The notes under the pieces were generated by a model, which was not told the DNA's origin, did no database searches, and saw only the letters and a list, made by a program, of their open reading frames with translations. From contig UQFW01000017.1 in NCBI GenBank assembly GCA_900540405.1, forward strand, positions 1-24,230: a stretch of 24,230 nt of DNA, written 5' to 3'. The DNA is from Candidatus Avelusimicrobium faecicola. GTDB lineage: Bacteria > Elusimicrobiota > Elusimicrobia > Elusimicrobiales > Elusimicrobiaceae. Shown here in pieces: positions 1 to 6,573 of this stretch (the first letter of the stretch is position 1; each line of letters begins with the position of its first letter). Made by a program: the position numbers and the translations under genes.

Positions 1-447
1 GGCATTTTAGCAGGCGTGGCGTTGCCGCAATATGAGGTGGCCGTAAAAAAGAGCCGCTTGGCGGCCGTTATTCCGCTGGTTAAAACTTTGTCGGATGCGG
101 AAGAACTTTACTATAACGCCAATGGTGTGTATACGGGGAATGTATCCAGCTTGGATGTATCCATGCCCCCGGGGGTTGCCTTGGCGGGTGGGGCAACCGA
201 TGATGGTTATGTGAAACTTTCTAACGGAATAATTATTGATTTATTGGGTGGTACAGGGGACATAGCGGGAGGAAGTGGTGTATTATATGTGGAGGCCCGC
301 CTGCCGGACGGTACGAATTATATTTATTACCGTCAGTATCTGCAAAATTCATCCAACCCTGGGGAGCGCCGTTGTTTCGGGCATGAAAAAGTGTGTAAGT
401 CCATGGGGGGAACTTTAATTAGCGGCACTACCTACAAATTGCCGTAA
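1..447 (+). CDS. Type IV pilin-like protein (PilE/PulG family), 5'-truncated
   Basis: The reading frame is open from base 1, so the gene begins before the window; the GTG at 16 is only an internal codon. The first visible residues (GILAGVALPQYEVAVKKSR) match the end of the class III prepilin N-terminal helix just after the usual FTLIELLVVV-type segment. The signal peptide, the prepilin peptidase site and Glu5 therefore lie upstream and are not visible. The rest is a small globular head rich in Gly, Ser and Tyr, with two cysteines near the C-terminus (RRCFGHEKVCKSMGG) that probably form the D-region disulfide loop. The family builds type IV pili or type II secretion pseudopili. Many near-identical pseudopilins of this shape are typical of Elusimicrobium-like genomes, so which filament it serves cannot be told here. 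It ends in TAA and is followed by a strong terminator. Confidence 0.85.
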   Translation, partial: GILAGVALPQYEVAVKKSRLAAVIPLVKTLSDAEELYYNANGVYTGNVSSLDVSMPPGVALAGGATDDGYVKLSNGIIIDLLGGTGDIAGGSGVLYVEARLPDGTNYIYYRQYLQNSSNPGERRCFGHEKVCKSMGGTLISGTTYKLP

Positions 448-464
448 ATGTTGCGCGTGTTTTC

Positions 465-497
465 AAAAATCCCGGGTCTGATAATCCCGGGATTTTT
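465..497. terminator. Bidirectional rho-independent terminator between pilin and nagA
   Basis: A perfect 12-bp inverted repeat, AAAAATCCCGGG (465-476) and CCCGGGATTTTT (486-497), encloses a 9-base loop. The stem ends in A5 on one side and T5 on the other, so it works on both strands. It lies 17 bases after the pilin stop and 17 bases after the nagA stop on the other strand, and so ends both convergent units. Confidence 0.9.
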
Positions 498-514
498 CAC
501 ATCAAAATTGCGTG

Positions 515-1666
515 CTATTTCCGCTCTCCGTTAATAAATACGGCTTTTAGGTGGAAATCCTTGTCAAACAGGGTTAAATCGGCCCGCATACCGGGGGCCA
601 CTTGCCCGCGCGTGTTCAGCCCCAGTAAACGCGCCGGAACGGCCGCCGCGCACGCCGCCGCTTGCGCTAACGTAAACCCAAAGCGCACCAAATTTTGCAC
701 GCCTTTTAGCATGGTCAGGGCGGAGCCGGCAATCACTTTATCCGCCTTGCGTTTCCAAACGCCGCCGTCCAAAATAACTTCTTCCCCATTGGCATAAAAA
801 GGGCCCTTTTCTTGCCCGGTGGGTTTTAGCGCGTCCGTCACCAAGGCAATTTGTTGGGGCGGTTTTATGCGGCCTAAAAAGCGCACCACGTCCGGGTGAA
901 CATGTACGCCGTCGGCAATAATTTCGCACGAAATTTGCGGGTGCAACAGCACCGCTCCGGCGGCCCCCGGTGCGCGGTGGTTAAACGGACTCATGGCGTT
1001 AAACAAATGGGTGGCGTGCGTAATGCCTTGGCGGGTGGCGGCTAAAAATTCCTCATAAGTGGCGTTGGTGTGCCCGGCCTGCATTAAAATACGGTGTTCC
1101 CGGCAGAACGCAATAACAGGCTCCATGCCGGGGCGTTCGGGCGCCAGGGTCATACTGCAAATTTTACCTTGTGCGGCCTCGTACAATCGGGCCAATACGT
1201 CCACAGACGGAGCCAAAATATCCTGCGGTTTCATAACGCCCGGTTTTTGGGGGGAAATAAAAGGCCCCTCCAAGTGGTAGCCGAGCATTTTTGCGCCTGT
1301 TTCCCGCCCGAACGCCCCCACGGTGGCGCGCAAAATAGAGGCCATTTCTTCTTCCGTTCCGCAATATAGCGTGGGGCAAAACGCGCAAACGCCCTTTTTA
1401 GCCAGCGCGGCGGACATAGCCAGTAAATCGTCTGCGCTGGCGTTTTCCGGCCCGTGCCCGGCGTAGCCGTGAATGTGCAAATCTATAAACCCCGGTGCGG
1501 CATACGCCCCGCACGCATCAAAAATTTCCACGTCTGCGGGCAATTCGTGTACGTTTTCATTCGGCAGAACGGCCGTAATGCGCCCGTCCTGGATTTTAAT
1601 GGTGTGGTTCGGCTGTAAACCGCGCGGGGTAATGGCCGTCACATTAAGTAAAAAAAGTGTTTTCAT
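515..1666 (-). CDS. nagA: N-acetylglucosamine-6-phosphate deacetylase
   Basis: Hydrolyses GlcNAc-6-P to glucosamine-6-P and acetate in the cytoplasm, feeding NagB. The protein has 383 residues, normal for the family. Amidohydrolase landmarks are all present: the HxH metal motif in IDLHIHGYAGH (H64, H66), the metal-binding Glu in YHLEGPF (E133), AGHTNA (H199), THLFNAM (H220), and the catalytic Asp in ALVTDALKPTG (D278). The frame stays open upstream to 1813, but those 49 extra residues are Arg-rich, overlap the 3' end of nagB and match no NagA. The ATG at 1666 overlaps the nagB stop as ATGA and has a weak GGA six bases upstream, so translational coupling is likely. It is the last gene of the operon and is followed by the shared terminator. 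Confidence 0.96.
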   Translation of the reverse strand: MKTLFLLNVTAITPRGLQPNHTIKIQDGRITAVLPNENVHELPADVEIFDACGAYAAPGFIDLHIHGYAGHGPENASADDLLAMSAALAKKGVCAFCPTLYCGTEEEMASILRATVGAFGRETGAKMLGYHLEGPFISPQKPGVMKPQDILAPSVDVLARLYEAAQGKICSMTLAPERPGMEPVIAFCREHRILMQAGHTNATYEEFLAATRQGITHATHLFNAMSPFNHRAPGAAGAVLLHPQISCEIIADGVHVHPDVVRFLGRIKPPQQIALVTDALKPTGQEKGPFYANGEEVILDGGVWKRKADKVIAGSALTMLKGVQNLVRFGFTLAQAAACAAAVPARLLGLNTRGQVAPGMRADLTLFDKDFHLKAVFINGERK

Positions 1667-2478
1667 GGGAGTTCCAGTTGCGCGTCTTGCGCCGGGTAGG
1701 CGGCGGCTTGTGCGCGTAATTCGCGTTGCAAGTTTTCGGGCAATAATTGTGCCGCGGCGCGGTCCGCCAATAAGGTGGCGCGCGGGTGTAATTTTAAGGC
1801 GGAAATAGGGCAACTTTCGTTGGGTGCCTGTACGGCTAATTGGTGCAGAACAGGCGCTTTGCTTTCCCCGGTGGCTAAAATAAGCACTTCTTGCGCATCA
1901 GACACGGTGCCAATGCCCACCGTCAGCGCGTGCGTGGGCACGGCTTGCCAATTATGGTTAAAAAAGCGCGCGTTGGCTTGGCGGGTGCTGGGGGTCAGTT
2001 CCACGAGCCGCGTGCGGGAAGAAAAGGCCGAGCCCGGCTCGTTAAACGCGATATGTCCGTTTCTTCCTACCCCGCCGACAAACAACCGTATGCCGCCCGC
2101 CTGCCGGATAGCGCTTTCATACGCGGCACATTCAGCGTGCGGGTCCGGCGCCAGGCCGTTTAGCAGGTGAATTTCTTGGGCGGGGATGTTGACGGTATCA
2201 AACAACCGGGTGCGCATATACGCGTGGTAGCTTTGGGGGTTATCCGGCGGCAGTTGGGCGTATTCGTCCATATTAAATGTGGTAAATCGGGCAAAGTCCA
2301 ACTGCCCGGTTTGGTAGAGTTGGCACAGACAGGCGTACATTTCTTCCACCGTTCCCCCGGTGGGTAGCCCCAGCGTAAAGCGTTGGGCCGGGTGGCTCTT
2401 AAAAAATGCCAGGGCCGTTTTTTGAATGTAGCGGGCGGCCCATTGGCCCGGGGAACAAGCCGGAATAATTAGGCGCAT
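1663..2478 (-). CDS. nagB: Glucosamine-6-phosphate deaminase, with Asn for a catalytic Asp
   Basis: Family role: isomerising deamination of glucosamine-6-P to fructose-6-P and ammonia, the exit from the amino-sugar pathway into glycolysis. The 271-residue length is close to the E. coli enzyme. Visible motifs are LPTGGTVEEMY (residues 38-48), the FNMDEY motif carrying the proton-transfer Asp (D71), and GVGRNGHIAFNEPGS with H142 and E147. E. coli has GVGNDGHIAFNEP there; its Asp141, part of the Asp-His-Glu triad, is Asn140 here (codon AAC, plus-strand bases 2059-2061). Of the E. coli allosteric-site residues, Ser151 and Arg158 have counterparts but Lys160 is Val, so GlcNAc-6-P activation may be absent. 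The start overlaps the end of nagE by 10 bases and has AGGA six bases upstream. Family assignment is firm; full activity is less certain. Confidence 0.93.
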   Translation of the reverse strand: MRLIIPACSPGQWAARYIQKTALAFFKSHPAQRFTLGLPTGGTVEEMYACLCQLYQTGQLDFARFTTFNMDEYAQLPPDNPQSYHAYMRTRLFDTVNIPAQEIHLLNGLAPDPHAECAAYESAIRQAGGIRLFVGGVGRNGHIAFNEPGSAFSSRTRLVELTPSTRQANARFFNHNWQAVPTHALTVGIGTVSDAQEVLILATGESKAPVLHQLAVQAPNESCPISALKLHPRATLLADRAAAQLLPENLQRELRAQAAAYPAQDAQLELP

Positions 2479-3959
2479 GGGGTGTCCTGTTGCAAATGGT
2501 GTTGGATTTCCGCACTGATTAATTCCACGTCCGGCCCAATCACTACCTGCACCATGCCGCCGGCCGCTTTTACAACGCCGCGGGCCCCTAATTGCTTGAG
2601 GGCGGCGGTATCTACCAAATCACTGTTGACCACTTCCAAACGCAGGCGCGTGGCGCAGGAATCCAAGGTTTTAATGTTGGCTTTGCCGCCCAACGCCGCA
2701 ATATACTTTGCCGCGCGGGAAAGCGGTTGCGGGGCGGCGGTTTGGGCTTGCGGGGCGGCTTGCGGCTGCGGTTGCGGGGCAGTGCCTAACGCGGCGGCGG
2801 TTTGGGCTTGCGGCGCGGCGCTTTCTTCCCGCCCGGGGGTGGGCAGATTCCATTTTTTTATGACCCACACAAACAGCGCGTAATACAGCGCGCCGTACGC
2901 CAGGCCCACCGGCAGTAAATAAAGGCCGTTGTGCCCCAGGCCATAGCTTAACAGATAATCAAACAATCCGGCCGAAAAGGTAAACCCCAGCTTTACCTGC
3001 AATACATTCATTACCACCATGGAAAGCCCGGTCAGCACCGCGTGGAGAATATAGAGCGGAAAGGCCAAAAACATAAACGAAAATTCTATCGGCTCCGTAA
3101 TGCCTGTTAAAAAAGAGGTCAAGGCGATAGATAATAACAGTCCCGCCGTGGCTTTTTTAGCGGTGGTTTTGGCCGTTGTCAACATGGCTAAACACGCGGC
3201 AGGCAGGCCGAACATCATAATAGGGAAGAACCCCGCCATAAACGCTCCGGCGGTGGGGTCGGCGGCAAAAAAGCGGGTCAAATCCCCATGAACAACGGTT
3301 TGCACGCCGTTTTGCAGGGTGGCGAAATCCCCAAATTGGAACCAAACCAAATTATTCAAAATGTGGTGCAAGCCGAGCGGAATTAACAGGCGGTTGGCTA
3401 CCCCATAGCAGAACAACCCCATATTGCCGGATGAAATGGTCCAGTTGCCAAATGCGCCAATCAGCCGCCCGGCAAACGGCCATATAAAATACGCCAGTAC
3501 GGCTACCAACAAACACGCCGCCCCGGTAATAATGGGCACAAAGCGCCGCCCGCCGAAAAAGGCCAAATACGGGGGGAGTTTAATATCGTGGTAGCGGTTA
3601 TATAACGCGCCCGCCAAAACCCCGGCAATAATGCCGCCTAAAACGCCCATATCTCCGGCGGGGTCCAACGCCTTAAAAGCCGCCGTTTGAATCACATACC
3701 CCACAAACGCCGCCAGCGCGGCCGCGCCGTGGTGTTCGCGCGCAAAACTGGTAGCCACGCCCAACGCAAAAATAATGGGTAAATTGCTAAATACCGCATT
3801 CCCGGCCGAGGCCAAACAGGCAATATTGAGTAAATCCGGCTGGCCTAAACGCAGTAGCAGCCCGGCTACCGGCAGCACGGCAATAGGCAGCATAAGCGCT
3901 TTGCCCAGTTGAACGAGCCCGCGCCCGACGGCAGAAAAAAATGTTTTTAGCAGTGTCAT
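2469..3959 (-). CDS. nagE: PTS N-acetylglucosamine permease, EIIC-EIIB
   Basis: Inner-membrane PTS transporter that imports GlcNAc and phosphorylates it to GlcNAc-6-P. Residues 1-370 form the polytopic EIIC domain with the signature LTGITEPIEFSF (about 284-295). Residues 414-496 form EIIB, with the phosphocysteine in TLDSCATRLRLEV (C435). The two are joined by a Pro/Gln/Ala linker (about 376-413) containing two copies of APQAQTAA 20 residues apart. There is no EIIA domain; that function sits in NagF next door, the same split as the Pseudomonas NagE/NagF pair. The EIIC-type sequence and the nagA/nagB context favour GlcNAc over glucose. The ribosome site AGGAG overlaps the nagF stop codon and lies 11 bases before the start, so the two genes are coupled. 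Confidence 0.93.
   Translation of the reverse strand: MTLLKTFFSAVGRGLVQLGKALMLPIAVLPVAGLLLRLGQPDLLNIACLASAGNAVFSNLPIIFALGVATSFAREHHGAAALAAFVGYVIQTAAFKALDPAGDMGVLGGIIAGVLAGALYNRYHDIKLPPYLAFFGGRRFVPIITGAACLLVAVLAYFIWPFAGRLIGAFGNWTISSGNMGLFCYGVANRLLIPLGLHHILNNLVWFQFGDFATLQNGVQTVVHGDLTRFFAADPTAGAFMAGFFPIMMFGLPAACLAMLTTAKTTAKKATAGLLLSIALTSFLTGITEPIEFSFMFLAFPLYILHAVLTGLSMVVMNVLQVKLGFTFSAGLFDYLLSYGLGHNGLYLLPVGLAYGALYYALFVWVIKKWNLPTPGREESAAPQAQTAAALGTAPQPQPQAAPQAQTAAPQPLSRAAKYIAALGGKANIKTLDSCATRLRLEVVNSDLVDTAALKQLGARGVVKAAGGMVQVVIGPDVELISAEIQHHLQQDTPCA
2734..2813. repeat. Direct 20-bp repeat inside the nagE linker
   Basis: The same 20 bases occur at 2734-2753 and 2794-2813, exactly 60 bases apart. 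They encode the repeated APQAQTAA in the flexible linker between EIIC and EIIB. The in-frame 60-base period means slippage would lengthen or shorten the linker by 20 residues without a frameshift. Confidence 0.7.
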
Positions 3960-3970
3960 AAAAGTTTCTC

Positions 3971-6469
3971 CTATTTACTGAAATGGCGGCGCACCAGTTC
4001 CCGCACGGCTTGTGCATCCGGCAAGATAAGCGCCTGTTGGGCCAACGCCCGGCAATCCGCCGCGTTTAAGCGCCGCACCAACGCTTTTATTTTGCCAATC
4101 GCTCCGGCGGAAACGGCCAGTTCCGTTATCCCTAAACCAATAAGCAAGGGGACGGCGTCCGTATCGCCCGCCATGGCCCCGCAAACGGCGGCGGGAATAT
4201 GGGCGGCTTGGGCCGCTTGCCCGGTGCGTGCAATTAAATGCAGTACGGCCGGGTGCAGGTGGTCGGCGCGGGCGGCTAACAGCGGGTGGCCGCGGTCTAT
4301 GGCCAGGGTATATTGGGTTAAATCGTTCGTTCCTAACGAGAAAAAATCCGCCGTTTGGGCAAACTGTTCGGCCAGTAAAGCGGCCGACGGTACTTCTACC
4401 ATAATGCCGGTTTCCACTTTGGCCTGTATGCCGAGGGCCTGTTTTTCCTGCTCTATTAAGCGGCGGCAGGCTTGGGCCTCGCTTACAAAGCCCACCATGG
4501 GAATCATAATGCGCACTTGCCCGGCGGGTTGCACGCGCAACATGGCGCGCAGTTGGGATAAAAATACCTCTTTGTTGGTTCCGTACGCACGCACCCCGCG
4601 TATGCCCAAAACCGGGTTTTCTTCTGGCGGCAGGTTGAGGTACGGCGCCGGCTTATCTCCGCCAATATCCAGCGTGCGTAAAGTGACGGGCCGCCCGTGC
4701 ATGGCGTTTACAATGCCTTGATACTGGCGCAGTTGTTCGTCCTCGCTGGGGGCATGGGTTTGGTTTTGCAAAAATAAAAGTTCCGTGCGCACTAACCCCA
4801 GGGAATCCGCCCCGTTTTGATAGGCTTGCAGGGCTTCTTTTTCATTACAGATGTTTCCGCCTACGGTAATGCGTACGCCGTCTAATGTTAAGGCGGGGGC
4901 TTGCCCGGCTTGTATGTCTTGCTCCAGTTGCAGGCGGGCGGCGTCCATTTCCGTCAGCAGGCGTGCGCGGTCCGGCGCGGAGGGATTGATGTATAAAGTG
5001 CCTTGGGCGGCATCTATAAATGTGTCACTCCCGGCGGGGATTTGCAACACTTCTTCCCCGGCGCAGGCTAACGCGGGCAGGCCCATATTGCGCAGCATAA
5101 TGCACACATGGGCGGTGGGCGAGCCGGCGGCTAACACTACCCCGCTTACGCGGCCTTCCAAAAAGGCCAAGTCCGAGGGGAGCAAATCTTCGGCAAAAAT
5201 TACGCACCCGGCCGGAAAAGCCGGCAGGGCCGCGCTTTGCCCGTTGAGCGCCAAAAGCACGCGCTTGCGTAAGTCTTTCAGGTCCGCAATACGCTCCATT
5301 AAAAAGCGGTTTTTGGTTTTTTTGAGGAGTTCCACACTGGTGCGGATAGCCTCGTTAAACGCAAAAGCGGCCGTTTTGCCTTGTTCCATTATTTTTTGCG
5401 CGTGGGAAAGCAAAAACGGGTCTTTCAGTAAGCCCAAATGCGCTTGCAAAATGTCCTGCGCGGCGGCGGAAGAAGCGTGGGAAATTTCTTCCTGCAACGT
5501 TTCTTCCTGTTGGGCTAAAATTTCGTTTAGGCGCGTTTGTTCGGCGGCGGGGTTTTGGGCGTTTTCTTCAAACGGGATTTCCCCGGCCGTATAAATGTAT
5601 GCCGGGCCGTGGGCAAAACCGCCCCCGCACGATAAGGCCTTTAGCGTGAGCGCCCGGGAAAAATCCAACGCGGGTTTTGAAACGCATTTACAGGGCGTTT
5701 CTCCCAGGCCGTCTGTTAGCGCTTGCGTAAGTGCGGTTAGTGCGCTTTGGGCGGCTTGTTCGTCTGACGTGCGGGCGCGCAGTTGGATAACGGAGCCCTT
5801 TTCCAAGGCTAAAGCCATAATGCTGACGGTGCTTTTGGCGTTGGTTTCCGTTTGGTTATAAACAATTAAAATAGGAAAATCATATTGAGCGGCCAAGCGG
5901 GCCAACACGCCTGCCGGGCGCGCGTGCAACCCGTTGGGGTTGGTAATGGTAATGGGGGCGCTGTCAAAAGCGGGGGCATTTTCCGGCGCGCTTGTGTCGG
6001 CGGCAGGAAATTCTTGCGCTCCGGCTACGGCTACTTTTTCCCCGGGGTTTACGGCGCGCGGGGCGCTTAACGCCACCGGGGCCGCCTCCGGCGCCGTGAC
6101 GGTACACATAATCCAATAACAAGGCACCGCGTTTTTGAGGGCGGCCAGGTCAAAGCGAATCAGCGCCTGCCCGCAGGACACGCTTTGCCCCTCTTGTACT
6201 AATACTTCAAAGCCTTGGCCTTTTAGGGCCACCGTTTCCAACCCAATGTGCAGGAGAATTTCAAAGCCGTTTTGGGTGAGTACCAGCGCATGGGCATTTT
6301 TATTGATATTGCTGACGGTTCCCGCAAAAGGGGCATACAAAATGCCTTCGGCCGGTTCTATGGCAAAGCCGTTGCCCAGCATGTGTTCGCTGAATACCGG
6401 GTCCGGCACTTGCTCTAACGGCCTTAAAAATCCCTGCGCGGGGGAACATAACTCCAAAACGGATGGCAT
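3971..6469 (-). CDS. nagF: Multiphosphoryl transfer protein EIIA-HPr-EI for GlcNAc PTS
   Basis: A soluble protein of 832 residues that carries phosphate from PEP to NagE. Domains in order: EIIA of the glucose/GlcNAc class (about 1-125), with H60 and the phosphohistidine H74 in ILLHIGLETVALKG; an Ala/Pro linker (about 126-172); HPr (about 173-255) with GLHARPAG (H182); and enzyme I (about 272-832) with the phosphohistidine H454 in SPTAHVCIML, PEP-domain motifs RTELLF (561-566) and LRTLDIGGDKP (597-607), GTNDLTQYTLAIDR (713-726), and the catalytic Cys in VCGAMAGD (C763). That last motif is usually CGEMAGD, so Glu is replaced by Ala. The order EIIA-HPr-EI matches NagF, not FruB or DhaM. It is the first gene of the operon, with AAGGAG six bases before the ATG and a probable promoter upstream. 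Confidence 0.94.
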   Translation of the reverse strand: MPSVLELCSPAQGFLRPLEQVPDPVFSEHMLGNGFAIEPAEGILYAPFAGTVSNINKNAHALVLTQNGFEILLHIGLETVALKGQGFEVLVQEGQSVSCGQALIRFDLAALKNAVPCYWIMCTVTAPEAAPVALSAPRAVNPGEKVAVAGAQEFPAADTSAPENAPAFDSAPITITNPNGLHARPAGVLARLAAQYDFPILIVYNQTETNAKSTVSIMALALEKGSVIQLRARTSDEQAAQSALTALTQALTDGLGETPCKCVSKPALDFSRALTLKALSCGGGFAHGPAYIYTAGEIPFEENAQNPAAEQTRLNEILAQQEETLQEEISHASSAAAQDILQAHLGLLKDPFLLSHAQKIMEQGKTAAFAFNEAIRTSVELLKKTKNRFLMERIADLKDLRKRVLLALNGQSAALPAFPAGCVIFAEDLLPSDLAFLEGRVSGVVLAAGSPTAHVCIMLRNMGLPALACAGEEVLQIPAGSDTFIDAAQGTLYINPSAPDRARLLTEMDAARLQLEQDIQAGQAPALTLDGVRITVGGNICNEKEALQAYQNGADSLGLVRTELLFLQNQTHAPSEDEQLRQYQGIVNAMHGRPVTLRTLDIGGDKPAPYLNLPPEENPVLGIRGVRAYGTNKEVFLSQLRAMLRVQPAGQVRIMIPMVGFVSEAQACRRLIEQEKQALGIQAKVETGIMVEVPSAALLAEQFAQTADFFSLGTNDLTQYTLAIDRGHPLLAARADHLHPAVLHLIARTGQAAQAAHIPAAVCGAMAGDTDAVPLLIGLGITELAVSAGAIGKIKALVRRLNAADCRALAQQALILPDAQAVRELVRRHFSK

Positions 6470-6496
6470 ATAAACTCCTTACTATTTATTTTCTTT

Positions 6497-6528
6497 ATTA
6501 TAGTATATTCTGTACGCGGAAAAGACAA
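6497..6528 (-). promoter_or_regulatory. Probable promoter of the nagFEBA operon
   Basis: Read on the minus strand, the AT-rich stretch before nagF holds TTGTCT (6523-6528), then TATACT (6502-6507, 15-base spacer) or TATAAT (6497-6502, 20-base spacer). Neither spacer is ideal, so the exact elements are uncertain. No clear operator palindrome for a NagC or GntR-type repressor stands out, and no regulator gene lies beside the operon in this window. Confidence 0.4.
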
Positions 6529-6530
6529 TA

Positions 6531-6557
6531 AAAAAGCCCCGCCGCAACGGGCGGGGC
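6531..6557 (-). terminator. Rho-independent terminator after the alpha-2-macroglobulin gene
   Basis: A perfect 8-bp G+C stem, GCCCCGCC (6536-6543) with GGCGGGGC (6550-6557), has a 6-base loop. On the minus strand it is followed by T5 (6535-6531). It begins 16 bases past the stop codon of the alpha-2-macroglobulin gene and insulates the nag promoter just downstream. Confidence 0.88.
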
Positions 6558-6573
6558 GTTAGGTAAAACCTGT

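Noticed and set aside
1667..1813. A 49-residue N-terminal extension of NagA
   Set aside because: It is Arg-rich, overlaps the end of nagB in another frame and matches no NagA start; the ATG at 1666 has family-typical sequence right after it.
4092..5594. Long plus-strand open frames of 209 and 247 codons
   Set aside because: They lie antisense to the motif-rich nagF gene, encode Ser/Cys/Arg-rich sequence without any domain, and result from its G+C-rich codon use.
6500..6514. A GTA...TAC dyad as a NagC or NagR operator
   Set aside because: Only the outer three bases pair and it does not match a known operator; too weak to call.
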